Source: Phycisphaerales bacterium (GTDB taxonomy: Bacteria; Planctomycetota; Phycisphaerae; Phycisphaerales; UBA1924). From it: 64,000 nt of DNA. The notes under the pieces were generated by a model. That model was not told where the DNA came from and did no database searches. It was given only the letters and a program-made list of their open reading frames with translations. The stretch is from the NCBI GenBank assembly GCA_020831775.1, contig JAFIFZ010000041.1, positions 62,001-126,000 on the forward strand, in the 5' to 3' direction. A program made the translations under genes and the position numbers. Of the stretch, positions 48,800 to 58,700 are shown piece by piece; positions within the stretch are counted from its first letter, which is position 1, and each line of letters starts with the position of its first letter.

Positions 48800-50077
48800 T
48801 CAGCCGAGGCGGCGGATCATCTCCTCCTGCTCGCGGTACCACTCCCAGAAGCCGTCCTCGTCGGTCCCGAAGACGAACAGGGCGAAGTTGGGGTTGTTGC
48901 GGACCATCCCGCCGATCTGACGCAGCGCGTCGCGGGCCCGGTTCAGGAACGGCCCGCGCTCCTCGCGAGGACGATTCTGCGCCACCGCCAGCGAGGTCTG
49001 GAACCGGTCAACATAGTTGTTGAGGTTCCGCTCGTCACGCTCGACGCGGTCGCGGAAGCGGAGGATCTCCCGCTCGGCGCGGCTGATCGGGTAGCCGAAG
49101 CCACGCTCCTGCTCGCCGACCCAGATCACCTCGGTCAGGCCCATCGCCTTGGCGAGCTCGTCGACATTGTCCGCCGTGCCCCTGGAGAACCCGAACCGCT
49201 TGGCGGTCTGCGAGTTGAAGGTGAGCACACGCCCGCCGGGGTTGACGATGTGGTCGCCCGAGTGGTCCTGGTACCAGGTGACGCGCCCGTGCTCGTCGAA
49301 GGAGGCCGAGAGGGGCACATCGATCTGCATCGCCCGCATGATGGCGTGGTCGTACCCGCCGCGGTCGGAGATCTGCTCCATGATGTAGAGCGCCTCTTCC
49401 AGCACGCGGTCGGAGATCGCCTTGCCCGACGCGCCGTAGAAGCCCGTGCAGGCCCCATAGGCGCCGGTGGTCATGAAGTAGATCTCTTCGACAGTGTGGG
49501 CGGTCATGGCGGCCGCCGAGATCGCCGAATCGATCCACGCCACGACGCGGAACTTAGGCTTGAGCTCTTCTTCGATGAGGTCGCTGAGGCGCTCGATCTC
49601 CAGCAGCGCACCGCCGCCGGAATTGATCCGCAGCACCAAGATCTCGATCCCGTCCTCTTCGAGCTGAGGAATCTGGCGCCGGACAGACTCGGCGGTCATG
49701 TACAGACCGACCATGTCCTTGCCCGACCCGCCGCCGAGGGTGATCACCGCGGCGCGGGGGGCGCCGGTGGCGCCGGACTCGCGGGGCTGCTCACGCCGCT
49801 CGGTGCGGCGTTGGTTCTGCGGTGTGTCGTCGGCCTGGGCGCCGACATTGCGCTCGATCTTCTGGATCTGCGAGGCGCGGTAGATCACCTCGTTGACGAT
49901 CCCGCCCTGGCGGACCTCGAACCAGATGTACCCGTCGAGCTCCTGCTTGATCGTCCCCTCGACGACCGTGCCGTCGGTCAGCGTCACCCGGTCGTTCGCC
50001 CACGACGCGGCCGTGAGCGAGATCGACAAGATCGCAGCCACCAGCAGGCTCAGCAGCTTTGTCATTCGAATGGTCAT
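48800..50077 (-). CDS. Exported ClpP/NfeD-fold serine-protease-like protein (paralogue 1)
   Basis: A 425-aa protein with a signal peptide (LLSLLVAAILSISLTAASWA). A small N-terminal beta domain (DRVTLTDGTVVEGTIKQELD) and a linker precede a ClpP/crotonase-type core of about 200 residues: AAVITLGGGSGKDMVGLYMT, LVLRINSGGGALLEIERL, VVAWIDSAISAAAMTAHTVE and EIYFMTTGAYGACTGFYG. This is the layout of the membrane serine proteases SppA/NfeD, with Ser in DSAISAAA as a candidate nucleophile, but no clear Lys or His partner can be assigned. The C-terminus is coiled-coil-like. It lies 42 nt after its paralogue and is cotranscribed with it. Confidence 0.75.
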   Translation of the reverse strand: MTIRMTKLLSLLVAAILSISLTAASWANDRVTLTDGTVVEGTIKQELDGYIWFEVRQGGIVNEVIYRASQIQKIERNVGAQADDTPQNQRRTERREQPRESGATGAPRAAVITLGGGSGKDMVGLYMTAESVRRQIPQLEEDGIEILVLRINSGGGALLEIERLSDLIEEELKPKFRVVAWIDSAISAAAMTAHTVEEIYFMTTGAYGACTGFYGASGKAISDRVLEEALYIMEQISDRGGYDHAIMRAMQIDVPLSASFDEHGRVTWYQDHSGDHIVNPGGRVLTFNSQTAKRFGFSRGTADNVDELAKAMGLTEVIWVGEQERGFGYPISRAEREILRFRDRVERDERNLNNYVDRFQTSLAVAQNRPREERGPFLNRARDALRQIGGMVRNNPNFALFVFGTDEDGFWEWYREQEEMIRRLG

Positions 50078-50119
50078 GGTGTAAACACCCTCCTGATTGG
50101 TGTGTCAGAAACCGGCGGC

Positions 50120-51559
50120 TCAGCGACGGTCCGCCATCTGCTCCAGCTTGATCCGCTCGATGATCCGCTGGATCTCCTCGACCGGCGGAACGCCGAGGAA
50201 CGGGTTGATCGAGCCGTCGAAACGACGGATCAGAGGCAGGATCTGTTGTTCGAGCGTCCGGATCTGGCGCCCGCGGGCGCGGGTCCGCTCGTTGTAATCG
50301 CCCTGCACCTGGATCTCCTGGAACTCACGGAAGAGCTGGCGGAGGCGACGCTCGGAGTTGACGAGGTCGCGCGACCACCCGGCGACGATCCGCTCGGCGC
50401 GCTCGTCGACGCGGGTGAAGTTCCGGCCGACGCCGATCTCCAGCAGAAGGTCGTCCAGCGTCCGCACGGTGCCCCGCGAGACGCCAAGGGTCAGCGCCAG
50501 GTCGGCGGTCATCGTCAGCGTGTCGTTGCCCTCGCCTCGGACGATCTGCTCGATCGTGTCGGCGTTCTCGCCCCGGCCGTCGTCGGTCAGCAGGATCTCG
50601 CCGCGGCCGGCGTCGGGCCAGCCCTGGCGGAAGACCGGGCGTCCGCCCTCGAGCCGGTACGACCAGACCTGGCGACGCATGGCCATCGCCTCGATGATTT
50701 CGGGCGGATACTCGCCGGCGATCGCGATGCCCTTGGCGATCTCGATGTTCGCGGAGATCAGCTTCTGACGCACCACCTCGTCCATCCCGCCGAAGAGCAG
50801 GTCGAGGTTCCCCACGCCGCCCATCCGGCCGGACGGGTGGAAGTAGATCTCACGGGAAATCAGGGGCAGGAAGCACGAGCCGCCCAACGCCTGCTTGACC
50901 CAGAACACCACGCGAGGCGGGGTGTCGAAAATCTGCTGCATGTCCACCCGCAGCAGATGCATGATGTCGTCGGTCATCTGCATTTCGCTGAAGTGGCCCT
51001 CGTCCTGGCCCTGCTCGCGACGCTGCTCCTGGATGAACGCGAAGTACGAACGCAGGTCCAGTGTGATCACCAGCACATCCGCCCGCTGACGCGCCGCGTC
51101 CTCCAGCGCCTCGCGCATGGGGGTCGCGGCCATGTCGCGGCCGAAGTGGCCCTTAAACTCGGCGACATAGACGCGGGCGGCGTCATCGCCGCGGTCGGCC
51201 CGGCGGGCCTCTGCGCGGTCGGGGCGACGGTCCTGCGCCTGTCGATCTTCCTGAGCGGCGGCCTCGCCACGCTTGACGCTCAGCACTTCGCGCTTTTCAA
51301 AGGTCATCACCGTCTGGATACCGTGGACCGAGACCCGCATCTTGATGTGCGAATCGGTCTCCTCCAGAATCTCGCCTCTGAATTCACGGCTGTCACGCAA
51401 AAGGATATGGTCCGACGCCGAGAGCATCACAGCGGCTGTGGCCTGCTGCGACACCACCGGCACACCGGTCAGCACCGCGGCGCCGACCACCAGCGAAGCG
51501 ACCGCCCCCCTGAGGAGGCCCGAGCCAAGCCAGCGACGCTTCTTCTGTTCAGTCTTCAT
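50120..51559 (-). CDS. Exported ClpP/NfeD-fold protein (paralogue 2)
   Basis: A 479-aa protein with a basic N-terminus and a long signal (LRGAVASLVVGAAVLTGVPV). The same small beta domain follows (DHILLRDSREFRGEILEETD), then a charged linker rich in Arg, Asp and Ala, then the ClpP-like core: VYVAEFKGHFGRDMAATPMR, DVLVITLDLRSYFAFI, PPRVVFWVKQALGGSCFLPL and SREIYFHPSGRMGGVGN. The GGSC position aligns with the serine of paralogue 1. The C-terminus is helical (ERRLRQLFREFQEIQVQGDY). ATG 51559 has GGAG upstream. It is the first gene of the pair and has a leader of about 250 nt. The function is unknown; a paired complex is inferred from the tandem layout. Confidence 0.72.
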   Translation of the reverse strand: MKTEQKKRRWLGSGLLRGAVASLVVGAAVLTGVPVVSQQATAAVMLSASDHILLRDSREFRGEILEETDSHIKMRVSVHGIQTVMTFEKREVLSVKRGEAAAQEDRQAQDRRPDRAEARRADRGDDAARVYVAEFKGHFGRDMAATPMREALEDAARQRADVLVITLDLRSYFAFIQEQRREQGQDEGHFSEMQMTDDIMHLLRVDMQQIFDTPPRVVFWVKQALGGSCFLPLISREIYFHPSGRMGGVGNLDLLFGGMDEVVRQKLISANIEIAKGIAIAGEYPPEIIEAMAMRRQVWSYRLEGGRPVFRQGWPDAGRGEILLTDDGRGENADTIEQIVRGEGNDTLTMTADLALTLGVSRGTVRTLDDLLLEIGVGRNFTRVDERAERIVAGWSRDLVNSERRLRQLFREFQEIQVQGDYNERTRARGRQIRTLEQQILPLIRRFDGSINPFLGVPPVEEIQRIIERIKLEQMADRR

Positions 51560-52036
51560 ATCACGCAACTCCGCTCGATGCCGTCCGCCCCCGCTCAGAT
51601 GCCGGGACACTCTGCTTGAAAACCGTGCCGCCCGCGAGGCTGTTCCGCCATCTCCGAGCGAGATCGAAGAGCCGGGCGATGCCGACCCACCGGCACGGTG
51701 TAGAACGACCCAACGCCGAGCCCGGTTCGGTCGACATCCTCGACCGGCCGCGCTCGATCACCTTCTAGAAAGAGTCCGTCCAAAGCTTCCGCCCGGGCGG
51801 CCCCGCTCCGTCATACCGTCAGTCTACAACAACGATGCTTCCGGGCCAATGCCTTTGTACCCGAAAGACCGCCCTGCAGCGACCGGCTCCTGCCCATACG
51901 GGCCAGACCGCCCTTCTGATCCGGCGAACCTGCCCATGAGCACCCGAACGGGGTATAAACCGATCGGCCCGCCCGTCTGTTCCGTCGGCCGCGGGCAAAC
52001 CCCGGATTTCCATGCGTCGGGCGACCCGCAACGGGG
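51560..52036 (-). promoter_or_regulatory. Promoter and long leader of the ClpP-fold gene pair
   Basis: A minus-strand promoter candidate TTGGCC (51849-51844), 17 bp, TAGACT (51826-51821) would start transcription near 51814, leaving a leader of about 255 nt before ATG 51559. The rest, up to the CCA-enzyme stop at 52037, shows no gene, tRNA or strong terminator. Confidence 0.45.
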
Positions 52037-53389
52037 TCAGGCCGGACCGCTTTCGTCCTCGTCCTCGCCGACCTCCACCGCCAGCAGGCGGGCGAGTTCG
52101 ATCGCTTCGGGCGTCGTCGCGACCCGGTCTTCGAGCTGGGCGTCGTAGACCGCGTCGAGCACCCGCTTGAAGACCGGCCCGGGGGCGAACCCCGCCTCGA
52201 TCAGCGTCCGACCGTCGACCAACGGCTCTGGGGCCAGGCCCGAGGGGGTCCGCTGGAGCTGTTCGACCTGGGTTCGGATGCGGGCCCCCTCCTCGGGGTT
52301 TTCGGACGCGACGATCCGCAGCGATTCGAGGAACCAGTCCGATGCCGCGGCCCGCTTCTGCGCCGCAGTCGACATCGTCGGCCACCCCCGGAGCAGGTGG
52401 GCGACGCCGTCGAGCACGGCTTTCAACCCGTCGCGCTCCTCATTGGAAAGATTCAACGCCTCGCGGTAGCGGGCGACGAGGGGGGCGATCTGTGTTGCCT
52501 CGATGATCGAGCCACGGTCGATCGCCCACGCGGCCAATCGAGTCCAATAACGAGATTCGTCTCCGATCCGGCCGAGCCGCTTCGGCGCGGCCTTGCGGCT
52601 CGGCTCCAGCAGCACCGGCTCGTCGAGCCCGAGGTACTGGAGCGTCCACGCCGCCAGGTGCCGGCTGGGGTGGCCGAGCATGCGGCGCAGCTCGTCGCCG
52701 ATGCGCTCGCGGCTAACGCCCCGAAGTTCAGAGGCGTGGCGCCGGATCGCCTCGGCGGTCTCCTCGTCGAGGTCGAACCCGTAGCGGGAGGCGAAGCGGA
52801 CCGCCCGCAACGCCCGCAGGTGGTCCTCGGCCAGTCGCTTGTCGGGGTCGCCGACGGCGCGGATCACCTTGCGCTGGATGTCTTCCAGCCCGCCGACAAA
52901 GTCGATGACCAGGCCCTGCTCGGTGTAGCGCTCCGCTGCGCCCGGGTGGCGGGGCTCGGCTCTGACGGGCTCATTGCCGTTGGGATCGCCGGTGGGGTCT
53001 CGTTGATCGAGGGGGTCGAGGAAGAGGGCGTTGATGGTGAAGTCGCGACGCTGGGCGTCGAGCTGGGGGGTGCTGAAGACGACGGTGTCGGGTCGGCGGC
53101 TGTCGGTGTAGGGGCCGTCGGAGCGGAAGGTCGCGACCTCGATCGCGACGCCGTCCTGCTTGACGAGCACGACGCCGAAGCTGACACCGACCTCCTGGGT
53201 CTTGGGAAAGAGGGCCTGGACGCGGTCGGGCGTGGCGTCGGTGGCGATGTCGTAGTCCTTGGCGACCGAGCCGATGAGCAGGTCGCGCACGCACCCCCCC
53301 GCGAGGTAGGCGGTGTGCCCGGCGTCGCGGAGGACGCGGATGATCCCCAGGGCGGCGCGGGAGGCTCGATCGGGCGAAGGCTCGCTCAC
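52037..53389 (-). CDS. cca: CCA tRNA nucleotidyltransferase (class II)
   Basis: A 450-aa enzyme that builds and repairs the 3' CCA end of tRNAs without a template. The head domain has AYLAGGCVRDLLIG and DYDIATDATPDRVQALF (DxD-type catalytic pair), FGVVLVKQDGVAIEVATFR, and RRDFTINALFLDP; the RNA-binding segment DKRLAEDHLRALRAVRFASR follows. The C-terminal body and tail are longer than in archaeal-type enzymes, with no HD motif visible. The start is GTG 53389 (VSEPSPDRASRAALG): the family sequence begins right after it and there is no ATG nearby. A TACAGT box ends 6 nt before this GTG. It is divergent from the Nif3-like gene. Confidence 0.9.
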   Translation of the reverse strand: MSEPSPDRASRAALGIIRVLRDAGHTAYLAGGCVRDLLIGSVAKDYDIATDATPDRVQALFPKTQEVGVSFGVVLVKQDGVAIEVATFRSDGPYTDSRRPDTVVFSTPQLDAQRRDFTINALFLDPLDQRDPTGDPNGNEPVRAEPRHPGAAERYTEQGLVIDFVGGLEDIQRKVIRAVGDPDKRLAEDHLRALRAVRFASRYGFDLDEETAEAIRRHASELRGVSRERIGDELRRMLGHPSRHLAAWTLQYLGLDEPVLLEPSRKAAPKRLGRIGDESRYWTRLAAWAIDRGSIIEATQIAPLVARYREALNLSNEERDGLKAVLDGVAHLLRGWPTMSTAAQKRAAASDWFLESLRIVASENPEEGARIRTQVEQLQRTPSGLAPEPLVDGRTLIEAGFAPGPVFKRVLDAVYDAQLEDRVATTPEAIELARLLAVEVGEDEDESGPA

Positions 53390-53395
53390 GCGCGG

Positions 53396-53401
53396 ACTGT
53401 A
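53396..53401 (-). promoter_or_regulatory. Candidate -10 box of a leaderless promoter (cca)
   Basis: Minus-strand TACAGT followed by 6 nt (CCGCGC) and GTG 53389; no ribosome site and no clear -35. Confidence 0.4.
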
Positions 53402-53504
53402 CGCGATTCTCCGCCCGAGCCTGTGTTGAGGGCGGGCGTCCGGGGCGGGCGTTCGCCCCCTAGGCTGATGCTCGGGCCCAGAGCCCGCCCGGGAGGAATG
53501 GCCG

Positions 53505-54641
53505 ATGCTGGTCGCAGATCTGATCAACGCGATGGAGATGATCGCCCCGCTCTCGTACGCGGAGCCCTGGGACCGCGTGGGCCTGCACCTGGGCCGGCCT
53601 CGGACCGAGCTGGACGGGCCGGTCCTGCTGACGATCGACCTGACCGAGGCGGTGCTGCACGAGGCGATCGAGTCGGGCGTGCGCGCGATCGTCGCGTACC
53701 ACCCGCCGATCTGGGAGCCGCTCAAGAGCGTGACCAACGCCTCGGCCAAGGAACGCATCATCCTCGGGGCCGCGGAGGCCAGGATCGCCATCTACTCGGC
53801 GCACACGGCGCTCGACAGCGTCCCCGGGGGCGTGACCGACTGGCTCTGCGAGGGGATCAGCGGCTCAGAAGAGCCGGGCAAGATCCACGGCGACTGCCGC
53901 TCGATGAGCCCCGCCGCCGATGGCGAGCACGAGGTCAAAATCGTCACCTTCCTCCCCGAGAGCTCGCTGGAGACGGTCCGCAACGCGCTGGCGACGGCCG
54001 GGGCGGGGCGGATCGGCGAGTACTCGCTGTGCACCTTCAGCTCGCGCGGCACCGGCACCTTCCTCGGCTCCGACGCGAGCAACCCCGCGATCGGCCAGTC
54101 CGGGCGGCTTGAGCAGGTCGAAGAGCTGCGGCTGGAAACCGTCTGCCCCAAAGAAGCGCTGCCCCTGGCGCTTGAAACCCTCCGCGCGTTTCACCCTTAC
54201 GAAGAACCCGCGATCGATGTGTACGAGCTGGCGCCCAAGCCTCGCCGGACCGCGGGCGCTGGCCGGCGCCTCGTGCTGGACCAGCCCGCGACGGTGGCCG
54301 AGATCGCCGAGCGGCTGAAGAAGCACCTCGGGCGTGCGCGGATCCGTGCGGCGATCCTCGGTGAGGACAAGCCCGTCTCGCGGATCGCGGTGGTGCCCGG
54401 CGCGGGCGAATCGATGGCGCCGCTCGCCAGACGGATCGGCTCGGAACTGTTTTTCACGGGCGAGATGCGCCACCACCAGGTCAACGCGGCGCTCGATGCG
54501 GGGATGAGCGTGCTGCTCGCCGGGCACACCAACACCGAGCGTGGCTATCTGCCGCGGCTGGCCCAGTCGCTGCGTGATCGGCTGCCTGGCGCAGAGATCC
54601 GCCTGTCGACCGAGGACCGCGACCTGCTGACGGTGATGTGA
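53505..54641 (+). CDS. Nif3-like dinuclear metal-centre protein (YqfO type)
   Basis: A 378-aa cytoplasmic protein of the Nif3/DUF34 family, with the longer YqfO-like form carrying an inserted CutA/PII-like domain (about 125-230, including EVKIVTFLPESSLETVRNAL and RIGEYSLCTFSSRGTGTFLG). The metal site is seen in AEPWDRVGLHLGR, VAYHPPIWEPLKS and SAHTALDSVPGGVTDWL near the front, and FFTGEMRHHQVNAALDAGMS and LLAGHTNTERGYLP near the end. The family binds two metal ions; its reaction is still debated. ATG 53505 follows GGGAGGA with good spacing. TAGGCT at 53461 could be its -10 box. Confidence 0.92.
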   Translation: MLVADLINAMEMIAPLSYAEPWDRVGLHLGRPRTELDGPVLLTIDLTEAVLHEAIESGVRAIVAYHPPIWEPLKSVTNASAKERIILGAAEARIAIYSAHTALDSVPGGVTDWLCEGISGSEEPGKIHGDCRSMSPAADGEHEVKIVTFLPESSLETVRNALATAGAGRIGEYSLCTFSSRGTGTFLGSDASNPAIGQSGRLEQVEELRLETVCPKEALPLALETLRAFHPYEEPAIDVYELAPKPRRTAGAGRRLVLDQPATVAEIAERLKKHLGRARIRAAILGEDKPVSRIAVVPGAGESMAPLARRIGSELFFTGEMRHHQVNAALDAGMSVLLAGHTNTERGYLPRLAQSLRDRLPGAEIRLSTEDRDLLTVM

Positions 54642-54651
54642 GCCCGGAGTC

Positions 54652-55143
54652 TCAGCCGCCCAGGTCGAGCACGCCCTCGTCGCTGAACGAGGTTTTGGGC
54701 CTGCTGACGCCTGTGTCGAAGAGGGTTTCTGCCAGCGCGCCCGGCGCGAGGTAGGTCACCTCGCCCCGCAGGGTGTAGCGCACGCGGCCTTGGAGCCCTT
54801 CGATGTCTTCGGCCCGCAGCACCACCGGCAGGCGGAAGGTCTGGCGTCCGAACCGCCGGACCGACGCCTCGGAAGAGCGGACGCCGCGGAAGACCTCGCG
54901 CCCTTCCAGCGAGAAGCGGTAGCGGACCTCGCGGAGGGGGAGCTCGCGGTCGTTGCGGTTGGCCGCCTCGATCTGGAAGACGACGACGCGGCCTTCGTCT
55001 GTCACCTCGCCCAGCGAGGCGTCGGTGACGCTGAGGCGGGGGGAGGAGACGGTCGAGCAGCCCGCGCCGACCGCCAGGGCGAGAAGCAACGCCGTGGCGC
55101 CGAGCCGGGATCGTCCGCTGGGTGGTCTGTGGTGTCCGGTCAT
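54652..55143 (-). CDS. LEA14-like lipoprotein
   Basis: A 163-aa protein whose signal ends LLLALAVGAGC, giving a lipidated Cys29. The mature domain follows the LEA type 2/water-stress fold: a beta sandwich of about 120 residues with SPRLSVTDASLGEVT, VVVFQIEAANRNDRELPL, REVRYRFSLEGREVFRGVRS and RFGRQTFRLPVVLRAED. Such domains occur in bacterial envelope proteins of unknown role. ATG 55143 is required for the signal sequence; the long frame further upstream in the same phase is not coding. It lies 14 nt after the DUF5658-type gene and is probably cotranscribed. Confidence 0.78.
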   Translation of the reverse strand: MTGHHRPPSGRSRLGATALLLALAVGAGCSTVSSPRLSVTDASLGEVTDEGRVVVFQIEAANRNDRELPLREVRYRFSLEGREVFRGVRSSEASVRRFGRQTFRLPVVLRAEDIEGLQGRVRYTLRGEVTYLAPGALAETLFDTGVSRPKTSFSDEGVLDLGG

Positions 55144-55157
55144 CTGGCCGGAGCGTA

Positions 55158-55685
55158 TCACCGGCGGGCGATGGCCGTCGCCCGGTCGTCCCGCCACTTG
55201 GTCATGCAGACCCAGCCTTCGGGCCGCTCGACGCCGTGGCTGTCCTGGTAGAGCATCGAGATGTAGGGGGTCATCTCGTGGACGCGGTCTGTGTAGACCT
55301 TCCACTGGACCGCCAGGGCCCCAAGCGCGATGAAGCAGACCCACGCCGCGGCTTCGGAGAGCTTCCTTTTGGAAAAGCAGAGGAAGATCGCGGCGGGGAG
55401 CAGCACCATGGCGAGCTTCCACGCCCCGAGCACCCATGGCGAGCCCTGCTCGATGACCAGGCGGGCGACGGGGTTTGCCTCGACCATGCCGGTGCTGAGC
55501 AGGAAGGTCAGGGTGAAGTAGAGGTCCGCGATGCTGAGCACGACGATCGCGAAGACGAGCATCGCGACCCGGCGCGTTCGTGCGAGCTCGGCCGGCGACA
55601 CGACTCGCGACACGGTGGAGGGCCGATCGGCCCCCCGCCAGAGCGGGCGCCTCAAGATCGGGCTGGGCCGGTGGATCGCGAGCAT
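55158..55685 (-). CDS. DUF5658-like small membrane protein
   Basis: A 175-aa protein with about three membrane helices. MLVFAIVVLSIADLYFTLTF and GMVEANPVARLVIEQGSPWV (the NP motif after helix 1) match the DUF5658 layout, followed by AWKLAMVLLPAAIFLCF and a third helix. The C-terminus (VERPEGWVCMTKWRDD) is hydrophilic. The first 40 residues are basic and may not be translated: ATG 55685, a GTG at VVSPAELA and the ATG of MLVFAIVV are all possible starts. Function unknown. It is divergent from the giant beta-propeller gene. Confidence 0.65.
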   Translation of the reverse strand: MLAIHRPSPILRRPLWRGADRPSTVSRVVSPAELARTRRVAMLVFAIVVLSIADLYFTLTFLLSTGMVEANPVARLVIEQGSPWVLGAWKLAMVLLPAAIFLCFSKRKLSEAAAWVCFIALGALAVQWKVYTDRVHEMTPYISMLYQDSHGVERPEGWVCMTKWRDDRATAIARR

Positions 55686-55781
55686 CGTGGCGGAGATCGG
55701 CCCCGCGACGCCGGATCTGTCGCTCCGAACCCGATGTGCGGATCCCCCGTGTTCCGGTCGGGTCGGTCGTGCCGATGCGGG

Positions 55782-55787
55782 TATGCT
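55782..55787 (+). promoter_or_regulatory. Candidate -10 box of a leaderless promoter (propeller protein)
   Basis: TATGCT followed by 5 nt (CAGGC) and ATG 55793; no ribosome site precedes the ATG. Confidence 0.42.
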
Positions 55788-55792
55788 CAGGC

Positions 55793-58700
55793 ATGGTCCG
55801 AAAGCGCCACCGGGTCGTTTGCGCCGGGGCTGCCCCGGCGTTCCTTGGGTTCGTGCTCTGCCTGACCGGCGCAGCGCCCGCCCAGTTCATCAACCCCCGG
55901 GGTTCGACGCCGGTGCCGGTGTATGCGGACGACTCGACGGCGGCCCGCCACGCCTTAGACCGGCTCTCGGACCTGATCGCGGGGGGCAACGAGGGCGAGG
56001 CGGTCCGATCGCTGCAGCGTCTGCTGGATGATTCGGGCGATCGCGTGCTGGAGGTCGAGGGGGACTCGGACCTGTACATCTCCGTGCGCGAGCATGTGCA
56101 CCGGCGCCTGCTGGCCAACCCGGAGTTGCTGGAGCGGTACCGGCGTGCGCAGGAGCCCGAAGCCGCCCGCCAGCTCGAAGCCGGGCGTGAGCGACTGGTC
56201 GAGCAGACGCGGCTGCTGACACCTTCTGGCTATGAAGCAGCGCTGCGTGTGGCCCAGCTCGACATCGAGAGCGCGAGGTTCGACGCCGCACGCTTCATGC
56301 TGATGCAGCTGGAACCGCACCCGGACCGCCGGGGGCGCAGCGGGGCGGACGCAGCGCGGCTGATGCTGCTCCTGGCGAGGTACAGCGATCGCGCGGATGT
56401 GCAAGAGGCGGCGGACCGCTGGTCGGCCGAGGCGGGGCTTGAGGAGACAGAGCGTTCACGGATCTCCGGCCCGCCCGGGGTCGAGATGGTCCGGCTCGAC
56501 CCGACCACCGCCTCGCCTCGCATTGACCTGAACGAGATCGTCGCCCGCCCGATCCAGTCGGTGCGGATCGATCCGGACGCGCCCGCTGTGGGCATCAACA
56601 CAAGGCCATCGGGACCCTGGGCCCTGCCGGCCTTGGTGGGCGACGACCTGTTCATCAGCGACGGCGTGCGGGTGGTCTCGCTGGACCGCTTCACGCTCTC
56701 GCACCGCTGGGCGACGGAGATCGCCAGGGCGAGCCCGCGCGGGACGAGCACGCCCGACCGCTTCCGGCGCAGGGCCGAGCGCCCGGTGCAGCCGCGATCG
56801 GTCGCGGTCGGCGACGGGCTGGTGTTCACGACGACCGGGCACGGCCCGGCCTTCGAGGCCGACCGGCCCGACGTCGTCAAGGCGCTGGACCGCCGCACGG
56901 GCGAGGTGGTCTGGTCGTTCCACCCGATGGAGGCGTTCGACCAGTTCGCCGGGGCTGAGTCCGACGGGATCGTGCGTCACCACGAGGGGACGGTGGTCTT
57001 TGCGGCGCAGATCCGCCCGGACGACCGGCGTCTGTGGTCGTACCGGCTCTTCGGGCTGGATGCGTCGACCGGCGAGGTGCGCTGGTCACGCCTGATCGGG
57101 ACGGCGGGCTCGGTCGGGTGGAGCGCCGCTCCGGTCCGCCCGACGATCCAGCGCGTCAAGGACGGGGTGGTCTACCGGTCCGACAGCTTCGGGCTCATCA
57201 GCGCGATCGAGACCGCGACGGGGCGTGTGCGCTGGGTCCGCCGGCGCACGGTCGAGGCGTACGGGATGACGCCCGACCTCCGTCCGGCGTTCGCTCCGTC
57301 CCCGGAGTTTGTGGGCGGCCGGCTGGTGGTTCTGTCCGGCGATGCGGGCTCGATCATGCTGCTCGACCCCGAGACTGGCAAGCTGCACCACGAGATCGAG
57401 GCGGTCCGCCTGAGCTCGCCCGCGATGGCGCTGGCGGTGGGCGACTGGATCGCGCTGTTGGGCAATCAGGGTGTGCGCTTCCTCCACGCCGACGACCCGG
57501 ACCCGACCAAGGTCGTCGACGGCCCGCAGGTCTCGCTCGACGGGCTGAGCGGCCGGCCGTTGTCCGACGGGGAGCGTCTGCTCTTGCCCATGGCCACGGG
57601 GATGGGTGTCGTTGATCCGAGCGACCCCAGGCGTCTGGAGCGCATCGAGCTGGATCGGGGTGGCGTGATCCTCGCGGCCGAGGGGCAGGTGCTGGTTTCG
57701 TCGACCGAACGCCTGCACAGCTACCTCGCGTGGGAGTCGGCCCAGCGGACGCTCAATGCTCGCCTGCAGAGCGACCGCGAAGACCCCGAGCCCGCCCTGA
57801 CGCTTGCGGAGCTGGCGTACCTGGCGGGCCGCAACGAACTGATCGAGGGCGCTGTGGCGGAGTTGATCGAACGCCTGGCCCGAGCGAACGCTGATGAGGC
57901 AAAGGAAGTGCGCCGGCGCAGCTTCCGGTCGGTTCTGGAGATGCTCGAGCCGACGGGGCGCCGGGCGGAGCGGGCGGCGCTGGCGCTTGAGGTACGGGCC
58001 GGGCTGATCGGCCACCTGCTGGACCTTGCCTCGACGCCCGAAGAGCGGGTTTCGGGCCTGCTGGTGAAGGGATTGCTCGCCGAATCGGCCGAAGACGGGG
58101 GCGGTGCGCTTGAGGTGTACCAGGGGATCCTGGCCGACACCGATCTCGCGGCTTCGACCTGGCGGGGGCCGAGCGCCGTGCTGCGTGCTGACATGGAGAC
58201 CACCCGTCGCATCCGTCGAGTGCTCAGCGCGTCGGGGGGCGGGCTGTACGAGCCATACGAACGAGAGGCGGCTCGCAAGGCCGAGGCGCTTGGCGAGGAC
58301 GCCGACGCCGCTGCGCTCTTGGAGCTGGCGTCGAGGTTCCCCGCGGCTTCGGTCTCGGCGGAGCTGTGGCTGCGGGCCTCGCGGCTGGCGGAGCGGGACC
58401 ACGAGGCCGAGCGGGCCCTGCTCGCGTCGATGGACACGATGGCCGAGCGTTCGGCGGCGGGCATGCGGGTGGACATGGAGGTCGCGGGGGAGGTCTCGGG
58501 CAGGCTGGCCCGATCGCTGATCGAGCAGGGTCGCCCGCAGGCCGCGGCAAGGGTGCTCGACCGCGCCGCGCGTGCGTTCCCCGACGCCACGCTGACGGCC
58601 GGCGGCGAGCCGATCGATTCAGAGGCGCTGCGGAGCCGCGTCACCGAGGTGCTGGGCGACATGGCGTGGCGACCGCGGATCGGGCGCGAGATCGGGCGTC

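Noticed and set aside
48530-51619. A 1029-codon plus-strand open frame opposite the ClpP-fold pair
   Set aside because: Shadow of high third-position GC; the minus strand has signal peptides, ribosome sites and a terminator.
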